A DNA stretch of 64,000 nt from Syntrophobacteraceae bacterium (GTDB lineage: Bacteria; Desulfobacterota; Syntrophobacteria; Syntrophobacterales; Syntrophobacteraceae). The DNA is taken from the NCBI GenBank assembly GCA_031292215.1, contig JARLHO010000139.1:1-64000 (forward strand). Direction: 5' to 3'. The notes beneath the pieces were generated by a model. The model was not told the DNA's origin. It searched no databases and was given only the letters and a program-made list of their open reading frames with translations. Position numbers and translations under genes: made by a program. Positions 43,354-51,050 of this stretch are shown here, piece by piece. Position 1 is the first letter of the stretch. Every line of letters starts with the position of its first letter.

Positions 43354-43638
43354 TTATCGATGCTAGTCCTCAAAAAGAACATCCTCGGCTCTATCTCCCG
43401 ACCATTCGAAAGAGATACGCCACTGTTCGCTTATCCAAATCGAATATCGCATTGGACTGTGTCCCTGAAGTGCGTGCAGTTTATTCGATGGCGGGAAATA
43501 AAGGTCCTCTATCCTTGTAGCCGCCTCAAGCTGTTGCAAGTTTCCGTCTGGCTCGGTTATAAATTGACTGGTCCACTCGCCCAACCTTTTCTCTATCAAA
43601 AATTCGCTTGGTTGTACGGTCTTTGAAGAACCAGTCAT
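43354..43638 (-). pseudogene. HigB toxin with two compensating frameshifts and an amber
   Basis: The open frame from the ATG at 43638 is HigB-like only from QQLEAATRIEDLYFPPSNKL onward (LHALQG, YSIWISEQWRISFEW). The typical FFKDRTTKRIF followed by RARRKL is present in another frame between about 43630 and 43537. One base has therefore been lost just after the start and one gained at 43537, scrambling about 30 residues. The C-terminal DYH motif is also cut: TAG (43365-43363) replaces Tyr, with CAT CGA TAA following. The product is probably inactive. Confidence 0.75.
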
Positions 43639-43828
43639 CCTTTTATCTTCCTTTTGCGTGCTACATTGTAACGCACCATGTAACATAAATTAATAAATGA
43701 CTAAAGCCCGGTATCGTCGCGATCATGGAGTACGCACCAGGCATGAGCTTTGGCGCCTGCTTTCGGTCTGAACCCTGCTGAGTGTGGCGGCGGGCAACGT
43801 GGAGACCATGTTATGTGGAGACTGGCCG

Positions 43829-43857
43829 TTGACACGAAATTCGTGCGGCGCTAGAAT
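43829..43857 (+). promoter_or_regulatory. vapBC promoter containing a 13-bp palindrome
   Basis: TTGACA (43829-43834), a 17-base spacer and TAGAAT (43852-43857) form a strong sigma70-type promoter. CACGAAATTCGTG (43833-43845), a palindrome around one central base, lies between the boxes and is a likely VapB operator. The vapB ATG at 43864 is six bases after the -10 box, predicting a leaderless mRNA. Confidence 0.75.
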
Positions 43858-43863
43858 AGTGTT

Positions 43864-44094
43864 ATGAAAAATGTCACCATTACCCTTGAGGAAGAAGTCG
43901 CGCGGTGGGCTCGTCTTCGTGCTGCTGAGCGCGATACGAGCGTTTCTCGTCTTGTCGGTGAAATGCTGCGGGAGAAGATGATGGAGGAGCAGGCTTACGA
44001 GACGGCGATGCAGGTTTATCTTTCCCGGCCCCCAAAGCAATTGAAAGAGCCCGATCGGACGTATCCTTTACGCGGCGAACTCCATGAGCGATAG
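43864..44094 (+). CDS. vapB: VapB-type ribbon-helix-helix antitoxin
   Basis: A 76-residue antitoxin. The N-terminus MKNVTITLEEEVARWARLRA and the following SVSRLVGEMLREKM helix fit the ribbon-helix-helix fold. The C-terminal tail would wrap the toxin. It overlaps vapC by 11 bases and is controlled by the palindromic promoter just upstream. The pair appears intact. Confidence 0.85.
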   Translation: MKNVTITLEEEVARWARLRAAERDTSVSRLVGEMLREKMMEEQAYETAMQVYLSRPPKQLKEPDRTYPLRGELHER

Positions 44095-44536
44095 AGTTTT
44101 TGTCGATACAAACGTGCTGGTCTATAGCAGGGACAGTTCTGAACCTGTCAAACAGGCCAAAGCCTCCGAGTGGATGACACACCTCTGGAAGTCCAGAACG
44201 GGGCGATTAAGTTTTCAAGTGCTGCAGGAGTTTTATGTTACGGTTACTGCCAAGCTGAAACCGGGCCTTGATATCGACACGGCCCGCAGTGATGTGCGCC
44301 TGCTTCTTGCCTGGAAACCTGTTTTGACCGATCGGCAAATTCTCGAGAAAGCCTGGTTCATTCAGGATCGGCACGGGTTTTCCTGGTGGGACTCGATGAT
44401 TGTTGCCGCAGCCCTGGTGTCTTCCTGTCAATATCTTCTTTCGGAAGATCTTCAAGACAATTTTGAACTCGGCGGGCTGAGAGTCATCGGCCCGTTTGCG
44501 GTCCAACCTCCCTCGATGGGCCAGGGCCTCTTGTGA
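44084..44536 (+). CDS. vapC: VapC-type PIN-domain ribonuclease toxin
   Basis: A 150-residue PIN-domain protein with the acidic metal-binding residues in FVDTNVLVYSRD (first Asp), QVLQEFYVTV (Glu), and SWWDSMIVAAAL plus LLSEDLQDN (later Asp residues). PIN toxins cleave RNA. The length fits the family and no break is seen. It is translated with vapB (11-base overlap). Confidence 0.92.
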   Translation: MSDRVFVDTNVLVYSRDSSEPVKQAKASEWMTHLWKSRTGRLSFQVLQEFYVTVTAKLKPGLDIDTARSDVRLLLAWKPVLTDRQILEKAWFIQDRHGFSWWDSMIVAAALVSSCQYLLSEDLQDNFELGGLRVIGPFAVQPPSMGQGLL

Positions 44537-44828
44537 CATGCAAGCGCAATGTCCAAGCATGCGGTCGCCGGTGTGCGGCCCTTAAGAGCACCATGTGCTT
44601 TCCCGGATTAAATAGCCGGTATCCTCCAGGTCATTGAGAAATCCGGGGCGGGTGTTCCCACCAAAACTCAGGTGGCCCGGGCGAATAAGCGCATCATTTT
44701 TGACGACTATCCCACCCTTTCCATACCTTCCTGCGGCACGACCGTTTGTCCGGCGGACGCCCGCCGGTTGACCCCAACCGGGTTCCCGGCTACATTGGCA
44801 TCATGATGATTAGCTTAAGGACATCAAG
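44537..44828. other. Gap without a gene
   Basis: Nothing convincing is encoded here. Short readings recall scattered debris but match no family that I can name. A ribosome-site-like AAGGA precedes the next ATG at 44829. Confidence 0.5.
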
Positions 44829-45095
44829 ATGCGCACTACATTGACCATTGATGACGAAATTGCAATGTCGCTCAAGGATTGGGCTCATCGTAGCGGCAGA
44901 CCCTTCAGCCAGGTGGTTAACGACGCATTACGAAAGGGAATGCATGCGCTCGAAAATCCGGAAGCAAAGCCTTACCGGTTATCGCCTGCCTCCATGGGAG
45001 CGGTACGCCCCGGGATCAACCTGGAAAAGGCGTTGAGTCTGAGCGATGAGTTGGAAAATGGGGCAGTCGCTTTCAAGCTGGAAATGGGGAAGTGA
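44829..45095 (+). CDS. Second VapB-type antitoxin
   Basis: An 88-residue protein beginning MRTTLTIDDEIAMSLKDWAH, with SGRPFSQVVNDALRKG as the second helix of a ribbon-helix-helix fold, and a C-terminal toxin-binding tail. An AAGGA site precedes the ATG. Its natural partner vapC begins at the overlap with its stop (GTGA), but only a fragment of that toxin remains. It is an orphan antitoxin. Confidence 0.82.
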   Translation: MRTTLTIDDEIAMSLKDWAHRSGRPFSQVVNDALRKGMHALENPEAKPYRLSPASMGAVRPGINLEKALSLSDELENGAVAFKLEMGK

Positions 45096-45178
45096 TTCTG
45101 GTGGATGTGAATCTGCTGCTCGGTTTGTGCGCCTCTTCTCTGAAAGACGTGCTAGATATCAATGATTGCCCTAAATGA
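45092..45178 (+). pseudogene. Truncated vapC (first ~12 codons only)
   Basis: Starting at the GTG overlapping the antitoxin stop, the reading VILVDVNLLLGL is a PIN-domain N-terminus with the first metal-binding Asp. Similarity is lost within a few codons and the frame ends at 45178. On the opposite strand, the same DNA from 45152 belongs to a TPR-protein tail, which marks a rearrangement junction. Confidence 0.75.
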
Positions 45179-45289
45179 CTTATCCTCCCACAGGGTCTGG
45201 AAGTCCTCCTCCTTTGCTGCTATCGTTTTGAAACTGGAATCGAGTGTAACAGCTTCCTTTAATGCGGTCAGTGCGAGTCTTTTTTTCCC
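45152..45289 (-). pseudogene. C-terminal tail of a TPR-repeat protein
   Basis: Reading leftward, KKRLALTALKEAVTLDSSFK then KEEDFQTLWEDKSFRAIIDI runs to a TAG at 45154-45152. This is the common ending of TPR proteins (an AL-LDP-like helix, then a DF-L-ED-FR block). No start or upstream repeats are present: a TAA in the same frame lies upstream within about 60 bases. It is debris joined to the truncated vapC. Confidence 0.55.
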
Positions 45290-45336
45290 GAGTGGCTTCC
45301 CTCTTCCACGTTAAACCTTTTCCACAGCGACCTTCC

Positions 45337-45741
45337 TTAGCGGCTTTTTCCCATCTGCTCATAGCTCAGCTCGTATCGCGACAGTTTGTTGTGCCGCCAA
45401 ACGATGTTGCCCTGCCAATCGAACATCGGCGCCTGTTTGACATAGCCGCCCTCGTCCCGCTCCCTGTGGAAGCTGCCTGCCACCACCAGTTTCAACTGGC
45501 CCGACGGGTTGTGGTTGCGCAGGAACCGGCCGATTGCCGTCCTGGCGGCGGTCAAGATGGCCTCAATCAGGGTCCTTACATCGGAAAGGGATGGGGCAGC
45601 GGTTCGCACATTTCGAAGGGGTAACGTGCCCCGCTCGGTTCTCTCGTAGGCAAGCACATCCGGTCCAAAGCCGGAATCGTAGGGGGAAAGAGCAATGGTC
45701 AGGCTTTTGAGCGCTTTGCCGGAAGGTTCAAAAGACTGCAT
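45337..45741 (-). CDS. Hypothetical protein
   Basis: A 134-residue reading that I do not recognise. It has a helical segment (LSDVRTLIEAILTAARTAIG) and a C-terminal beta-like part (FDWQGNIVWRHNKLSRYELS). The upstream hypothetical frame overlaps it by 43 bases in another phase. The two could be separate genes or halves of one gene split by a frameshift. Codon composition fits the surroundings. Confidence 0.5.
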   Translation of the reverse strand: MQSFEPSGKALKSLTIALSPYDSGFGPDVLAYERTERGTLPLRNVRTAAPSLSDVRTLIEAILTAARTAIGRFLRNHNPSGQLKLVVAGSFHRERDEGGYVKQAPMFDWQGNIVWRHNKLSRYELSYEQMGKSR

Positions 45742-46028
45742 AGTCGGATCAATAGCTCGTATGTCATGAGCGCGGCCCGGGCCTCATTTCGAATCATTCC
45801 CTCAAGGCCGTGCAAGGCTGCGTCAATATCGAACGAATCCTCTCCCGCATCCAGGGCCATATCGGCGATGTAAGGTCCGATCGGGTTCTTTGTTGCGTGC
45901 AAGGTATCGTCCATGATGGTGCTTTCGAAAGGAAGAGCAACGTGGTAAATCGAGGCCAAAAGCTTGTAGGGGCAGTGAATGCCCTGAAAGAAGCAGACTC
46001 TTTTGAGGGTTGCAAGCAGTGTGGCCAA
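45699..46028 (-). CDS. Hypothetical protein, possibly N-terminal half of the next
   Basis: A 109-residue reading with a hydrophobic N-terminal segment and an acidic middle (DMALDAGEDSFDIDAALHGL), ending in MTYELLIRLCSLLN. It is unrecognised. Its 3' end runs into the 134-residue reading in a different phase, so a frameshifted single gene is possible. It has no known motif. Confidence 0.45.
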   Translation of the reverse strand: MATLLATLKRVCFFQGIHCPYKLLASIYHVALPFESTIMDDTLHATKNPIGPYIADMALDAGEDSFDIDAALHGLEGMIRNEARAALMTYELLIRLCSLLNLPAKRSKA

Positions 46029-46234
46029 AACGGGAAGACTCCATAAGAGATCGTGCCGCGTTTGTGGGCGATTAACCCCTATTACTCTTCCGGCGGCCCT
46101 GTCATAAAGATGTCCGCGCTACGCACGGAAATGGCAGGGCAGGGGGCCTGCCGGCGGGGGCTTTGCCCACCGGCCGGGGGGATGTTTTCGCGCCGTCGTC
46201 CTTGCCCATGGACCCGCTTAATCGCCTCCGCCCT

Positions 46235-46258
46235 AAGCCCCCCCCCGGGGGGGGCTTT
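46235..46258. repeat. Near-perfect G/C palindrome
   Basis: AAG, nine C, eight G and CTTT form a hairpin with essentially no loop, 13 bases beyond the stop of the radical SAM gene. It could act as a transcriptional barrier but has no T-run on either strand. The flanking 120 bases are also extremely G/C-rich. Confidence 0.6.
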
Positions 46259-46270
46259 GCGCCCCTCCCA

Positions 46271-47149
46271 TCAAAGAGCCCGCATCCATTCGGGTTTAAG
46301 GGCGGTTTCGCCCCGTAGCGCGGTATCGAGCATGGCTATCGCCTTAGCCTTGTCCGCCGGCATTTTTACCCGTAGCGGAAGGTAATTGGACGCATGGTTG
46401 GCAATGAAGATGCCGCGCGTCATGTTGGTGTGGACAAGCATCTCCCGCAGCTCTTCCAGCATCTCGCGGGGGTTTGGAAGTTCGAACCGGCCGGCTTTTA
46501 CCTGCTCTTCGAGCTCGGTGCCAGGGTGAATCATGAGGGTAAGGACCCCGGCGTAATTGGGGTCGATTGCTGAGAGGGCCTTTCCGGTTTCGCGGGCGTG
46601 TTCAAGAGACCTCTTGGGGCCGGCAAGACCTAAAATGACCATCGTTGAAAGCTTCATGCCGGCGGCCCGCACTTTTCGTCCCGCCTCAATCATGCGCTCG
46701 GGCGTCTGTTTTTTCCCGATGTCTTGTAGCACCTGCGCATCGCCGCTTTCGAGGCCGAAATAAACGATCCCCAACCCAAGCTCTCGAAGGGTTGCCAGTT
46801 CCTCGGCGGTTTTCCCGAGGATCCCCCTGGAGTCGCCGTAGGTCCCGACCCGTTGAACCCAGGGCATCTTTTCCCGGATTCGCGACAATATCCTCACGAG
46901 CCTTTGCTGGGGTATGACCAGGGCGTCGCCGTCGATTAAAAAAACCCTTCGGATAAAATCGAAATTTTTGGCAGCATAATCGATGTCCGCATCGATTGTC
47001 GCATCGTCTTTTATGGTAAAACGCTTGTCCTTGTACGACCCGCAAAAGGTGCACAAGTTGTGTGAGCATCCAAGAGTTACCTGGAGCAATATGCTGTCCG
47101 CTTCGCTGGGAGGGCGGATAATGAAGCCCTCGTAGTGCATTCCGTCCAT
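46271..47149 (-). CDS. Radical SAM protein
   Basis: A 292-residue radical SAM enzyme. The cluster motif is CSHNLCTFCG (cysteines spaced C-x4-C-x2-C) and FGLESGDAQVL lies in the barrel as in Elp3/HemN-like members. The ATG at 47149 is chosen because the family-like part begins there; a longer frame to 47335 adds an unlikely basic extension. The reaction is unknown. It diverges from the glycosyltransferase gene. The unusual C-x4-C spacing is worth noting. Confidence 0.87.
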   Translation of the reverse strand: MDGMHYEGFIIRPPSEADSILLQVTLGCSHNLCTFCGSYKDKRFTIKDDATIDADIDYAAKNFDFIRRVFLIDGDALVIPQQRLVRILSRIREKMPWVQRVGTYGDSRGILGKTAEELATLRELGLGIVYFGLESGDAQVLQDIGKKQTPERMIEAGRKVRAAGMKLSTMVILGLAGPKRSLEHARETGKALSAIDPNYAGVLTLMIHPGTELEEQVKAGRFELPNPREMLEELREMLVHTNMTRGIFIANHASNYLPLRVKMPADKAKAIAMLDTALRGETALKPEWMRAL

Positions 47150-47298
47150 TTTAAATCTCCGCGTGATCGGTGAGTGTAAGCTAAAAGAATATAGCCTCCT
47201 TAATGAAAATGGAATACGATCTTTTTTAAAATAGAGTCCCGAGGCAAGAAGGTTTTCTTTGCGCTCCACGCGTTTTCTTTTACGGGGAAAAATCGTTA

Positions 47299-48060
47299 AT
47301 GGATAAAATCCCTCTTTCCGTTGCGATAATCGCAAAAGACGAAGAAATAGATTTACCGGGCTGCCTGGAGAGTGTTTCGTTTGCAGCCGAAGTCGTGATC
47401 GTCGATTGCGGCAGTCGGGACCGGACAGAAGTTATCGCAAAAGAGTTTGGCGCCCGTTTTTTCGTCGAACCCTGGAAGGGGTACGGCCCTCAGAAAAACA
47501 GCGCTCTCGAAAAATGCGCCTGCGACTGGGTCCTGATACTGGATGCCGATGAGCGCATCCCCCCCGAGACGGCCGTAAAAATCGGGGAGTTGATAGCAGA
47601 CAAGGGTAGCGTCGACGCCTATTCGTTTCGGCGAAAAAACCTGTTTCACTCCAAATGGATCCACTCCACCGACTGGTGGCCAGACGAAGTCACAAGGCTT
47701 TTTAAAAGAGCGAGAGGCAGGTTTGAAGGGCTTACTCACGAAAAACTCGTAGTCGATGGCGTGACAAAAAGACTTACGTGCTGCATCGAACATTTGAGCT
47801 ACAATTCCTATTCGGAACTTTTTAAAAAACTAGACGACTACTCAACCGAACAGTCCGAGCAGATGTTTTCGGCGGGTAGACGAGCGGGACCGGCCGATGC
47901 CGTTTTCCGGGGCGCGTGGATGTTTTTTCGAAACTATTTTCTACGGCTTGGCTTTACCGCCGGCTTCGATGGCTTTGTCATATCGCTTTCGAAGGGAATG
48001 GGGACTTTTCTAAAATATGCAAAGTTGTATGAATTAAGGAATTTGCGCTCCAGGCAGTGA
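47299..48060 (+). CDS. Glycosyltransferase family 2 (LPS core type)
   Basis: A 253-residue GT-A glycosyltransferase. The nucleotide-sugar site starts with SVAIIAKDEEIDLPGCLES, followed by VIVDCGSRDRTEVIA and the DxD motif LILDADERI. WaaE/KdtX-like features (WKGYGPQKNSAL, WWPDEVTRLF) suggest addition of a glucose to the inner core of LPS. The C-terminal region has a hydrophobic segment likely to lie on the membrane. It stands alone. Confidence 0.9.
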   Translation: MDKIPLSVAIIAKDEEIDLPGCLESVSFAAEVVIVDCGSRDRTEVIAKEFGARFFVEPWKGYGPQKNSALEKCACDWVLILDADERIPPETAVKIGELIADKGSVDAYSFRRKNLFHSKWIHSTDWWPDEVTRLFKRARGRFEGLTHEKLVVDGVTKRLTCCIEHLSYNSYSELFKKLDDYSTEQSEQMFSAGRRAGPADAVFRGAWMFFRNYFLRLGFTAGFDGFVISLSKGMGTFLKYAKLYELRNLRSRQ

Positions 48061-48130
48061 ATCCTGCGTGCGAAAGGTTAAATTTAAGCCGTACCCCCGA
48101 TACTGGAGTCATGAACAGGGAGAGGGCGCC

Positions 48131-48685
48131 ATGGGCCCGGCAAAAGAGCTTGCAACCTATAAAGATCTTTATAGCATCCCTGAAGATACGATCGGCGAGA
48201 TTATTGGCGGGGAGTTGATTGCAACCCCCAGGCCTGCGCCAAGGCATAGTCACGTGGTGACAATTCTTAGTGAAGAACTGGGGCCGCCGTACCGCCGCGG
48301 CCGCAGCGGCCCCGGCGGATGGATTTTTCTCTACGAAACGGAAATCCGGTTAGGAGAAGATACCGTTGTTCCAGACCTTGCCGGCTGGAGGAAGGAGAGG
48401 TTCCCACCGCAGTTTGAACACAACTGGATTCCCGTTTCTCCCGATTGGCTATGCGAAGTGCTCTCGCCAGGCAGCTTTCGCAGCGACAAAGTAAAAAAGA
48501 TGCCCCTCTATGCTCGTCACGGCGTTGGATATATCTGGCTTATCGACCCCGTTGCCATGGCAATGGATGCCTTCAGGCTCGAATCCGGCAGATGGTCTTT
48601 GCTGGGAAGCTTTACGGAAAACGATAAAGTGCGGGTCGAGCCGTTCCAGGAGATTGAAATCGATCTCGGGGATTTTTGGGTCTAA
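48131..48685 (+). CDS. Uma2-family putative endonuclease (DUF820)
   Basis: A 184-residue protein with the PD-(D/E)xK-like Uma2 fold: YKDLYSIPEDTIGEIIGGEL, DTVVPDLAGWRKER (conserved VPD), and WLCEVLSPGSFRSDKVKKMP (ExLSP). It starts at an ATG at 48131 after a GGGAGAGGG site. The family is widespread in cyanobacteria and many other bacteria and its role is unproven. It follows the glycosyltransferase but has its own ribosome site. Confidence 0.88.
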   Translation: MGPAKELATYKDLYSIPEDTIGEIIGGELIATPRPAPRHSHVVTILSEELGPPYRRGRSGPGGWIFLYETEIRLGEDTVVPDLAGWRKERFPPQFEHNWIPVSPDWLCEVLSPGSFRSDKVKKMPLYARHGVGYIWLIDPVAMAMDAFRLESGRWSLLGSFTENDKVRVEPFQEIEIDLGDFWV

Positions 48686-48755
48686 TTGGAAGTAACCCTT
48701 GAAAATAGCCCAATTCTCCTACTCTTGCGGCAAGACCTGCGGCAGGAAGGCTCAT

Positions 48756-49427
48756 TTACTCCCGGTTCGCAGTCGATTCGAAGCTACGAAAACTTTTCCC
48801 CACGACCGCGCCGATTACCGAACCGATGATCGCACCGGCGACAAATTCCGAAAACCAGTGGATGGTGATCGAGACGCCGACTCCGATATAGATGGCGTAT
48901 AGAATCGCAAAGTAGCGAATAGCCCGGCTTTGAGGATATAACTCCCAAATCGCGGCAGACATTGCAAACGCTACCGTCGTATGCGAAGACGGCCACCCCC
49001 AAAACATTCCCCCGCGCAAAAAACCGAGGCGAAATCCGTGGCTGCTGTCGATAAGACTGCTGTGGGAAAAGGCGTGAGGCGGCGCTATCCTGCCGGTAAA
49101 AACTTTATAAAGAGAAGAGACAACAAGGCCCGATAGGGCCGCTTGCCCCAAAGCAAAAGCCGTGGTTCCGATTTTGGGAAATCCGCATAGCGAGCCCGCC
49201 GCCAAAAGGATCAAAGGAACCAACACAGGAAGCACCATCCCGAGCCTCACAGCCGAAAAGGCAAATCCATGCAATGCCTCCAGACGTGTGGCAAGGAAGT
49301 AGCGCCAATCCAATCCGCTCGCTACGATCAAATAGGTAAGAACGATGGCCAGAGCATGCCAGAGCAGATTATAGCCCTTGAAGCATTGGAGGAGATTCCG
49401 GGGCAAACGATAAAAAAATCCGCTCAT
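48756..49427 (-). CDS. PAP2-family membrane phosphatase
   Basis: A 223-residue membrane phosphatase. The three PAP2 motifs are present: KVFTGRIAPPHAFS (K-x6-RP type, degenerate), GWPSSHTTVAFA (PSGH type) and VGVSITIHWFSEFVAG (the SR-x5-H-x3-D type, degenerate). Several hydrophobic segments fit. The substrate is probably a lipid phosphate, such as undecaprenyl diphosphate or phosphatidic acid, which is inference. It lies 25 bases downstream of metF. Confidence 0.83.
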   Translation of the reverse strand: MSGFFYRLPRNLLQCFKGYNLLWHALAIVLTYLIVASGLDWRYFLATRLEALHGFAFSAVRLGMVLPVLVPLILLAAGSLCGFPKIGTTAFALGQAALSGLVVSSLYKVFTGRIAPPHAFSHSSLIDSSHGFRLGFLRGGMFWGWPSSHTTVAFAMSAAIWELYPQSRAIRYFAILYAIYIGVGVSITIHWFSEFVAGAIIGSVIGAVVGKSFRSFESTANRE

Positions 49428-49452
49428 GGATTCCTATAGAGCTTCCCGGGTC

Positions 49453-50385
49453 TCAATTCACATCGGGCCGGGGATAGAGACCCGCGCGCTCGACGATTTC
49501 AGGCACCTTTTCTTCCCATTCGATGGCCATGATGTGGAAGCCCCGGATTCCAGGGCACTCCTTTAGTTCCTGAATCTGTTCCACCGCGATGTTTATCCCC
49601 TCCCGGGCCACGTCTTCTTTTGCCACTCCCTGGAGCCGCTTGATAATGGAGTCCGGAACGTCCATGCCGGGGACCCTGCTCTTCATGTATTTGGCCATGC
49701 CCACCGATTTCATGGGCGTTATTCCGGCAAGGATCGAAACCTTCTCATTTAGCCCGTGGTCAACGACCTGCCCCATCCACAATTTGAATTTTTCCATATT
49801 GTAGATGCACTGCGTCTGAATAAACTGGGCGCCGGCAGCGACTTTTTTGGCAAGACGAAGCACTCGGACCTCGAAGGGGTCGGCAAAAGGGTTTTCCGCC
49901 GCTCCGATAAACATCTGAGGCCGCACGTCCATCTCGTGGCCGCTAAGCAGCTTCCCCTCATCGCGCATAAGCTTTACCGTCTGGATGAGTTGAGTCGAGT
50001 CCAGGTCGAAAACGTTGGCCGCTCCGGGGTGGTCGCCAAACCTTTGATGATCGCCCGTCAGGCAGAGCACGTTGTTTATGCCGAAAGCGCCCGCCCCGAG
50101 AATATCGCTCTGGAGTCCTATGCGATTGCGGTCCCGGGTCGTCATCTGGAGCACCGGTTCAAAGCCCAGTTGCTTTATACGGATGCACGAGGCCAGGCTC
50201 GACATGCGAACTACCGCCGTCTGGTTATCCGTAACGTTAATGACGTCGATATAGGGGCCGACAATACGGGCCTTTTGGTCTACGAGCGCTCCATTGGCGC
50301 TTCGCGGGGGGCCGCATTCGGAGGTTACGGCCAGGTGGCCGGCAGCCAGAATTTTTTCCAATTTGCTGGGCGTCATGGCGCTCAT
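49453..50385 (-). CDS. metF: Methylenetetrahydrofolate reductase catalytic subunit
   Basis: A 310-residue flavin-dependent MetF-fold protein that forms methyl-H4folate. Landmarks include HLAVTSECGPPRSANGALVD, the DNQTAVVRMSSLASC block, CLTGDHQRFGDHPGA and FIQTQCIYNMEKF. It lacks a C-terminal NADH domain, as expected of the multi-subunit type. The ATG overlaps the metV stop (ATGA). In anaerobes with a Wood-Ljungdahl pathway MetF partners with MetV. It could supply methyl groups for corrinoid proteins such as HgcA (inference). Confidence 0.93.
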   Translation of the reverse strand: MSAMTPSKLEKILAAGHLAVTSECGPPRSANGALVDQKARIVGPYIDVINVTDNQTAVVRMSSLASCIRIKQLGFEPVLQMTTRDRNRIGLQSDILGAGAFGINNVLCLTGDHQRFGDHPGAANVFDLDSTQLIQTVKLMRDEGKLLSGHEMDVRPQMFIGAAENPFADPFEVRVLRLAKKVAAGAQFIQTQCIYNMEKFKLWMGQVVDHGLNEKVSILAGITPMKSVGMAKYMKSRVPGMDVPDSIIKRLQGVAKEDVAREGINIAVEQIQELKECPGIRGFHIMAIEWEEKVPEIVERAGLYPRPDVN

Positions 50386-51050
50386 AGCCGGGATTCCTCC
50401 TTGGTCATTTTGCGCGGGCCGCCCTCTCGACTCGAAATCCAGTCTTTGGGGGGCGTGGGTTGTTCGAACCGCTTGAGTTCCCCCAGCCCTTTTAGCCGTT
50501 CATAGATCAGTTGCCATCCGCAGGCAACTTCCTTGTCGATTTCGCATTTTCCCTTCGAAGAGCCGCCGCAGGGCCCGTTCAAAAGCCGTTTGGAGCATCT
50601 GGAGATCGGGCAGATGCCCCCGGTGGTGGCCAGGAGGCATGAGCCGCAGGCCTGGCACCGCTCGCTCCAAACACCCTTTTCATCGGTCACCCCGATAAAG
50701 CACGTATCCACGCCCGGGAAAATCCGCATCTTGTCGTAGGTCTCGGTCATAAACTGCACACCGGCGCCGCAGGCCAGGGACACAACCGCGTCGTAGTCTC
50801 CCACCCGGTCGCGTAATTCCCCGAGGTACTCCCTGTCGCACTGCCGGGTCAGGCTGACTTCGCCCACCTCCATTTTTTTGTGCTGCCTGGCAAAATACAT
50901 TCGTAGGGCCGATGCCAGAATCTCCACCTCTTTTAAGCCGCCTGCCTCGCAAACCGCAACGCATCCGTTGCAACCCGCCACGAGGACCTTATCCAAATCC
51001 TTTATCTCCCGGACGATTTCTTCGATTGGCTTAGGTCTTGCCATTATCAT
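50382..51050 (-). CDS. metV: MetV-type methylenetetrahydrofolate reductase partner
   Basis: A 222-residue cysteine-rich protein. Segments such as VLVAGCNGCVAVCEAGGLKE and CQACGSCLLATTGGICPISR with CGGSSKGKCEIDK match the MTHFR C-terminal/MetV family, which binds zinc or a cluster and is needed by MetF. It overlaps mvhD (upstream) and metF (downstream) by ATGA, so three genes form one tightly coupled unit. The role of MetV is known from acetogens. Confidence 0.92.
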   Translation of the reverse strand: MIMARPKPIEEIVREIKDLDKVLVAGCNGCVAVCEAGGLKEVEILASALRMYFARQHKKMEVGEVSLTRQCDREYLGELRDRVGDYDAVVSLACGAGVQFMTETYDKMRIFPGVDTCFIGVTDEKGVWSERCQACGSCLLATTGGICPISRCSKRLLNGPCGGSSKGKCEIDKEVACGWQLIYERLKGLGELKRFEQPTPPKDWISSREGGPRKMTKEESRL

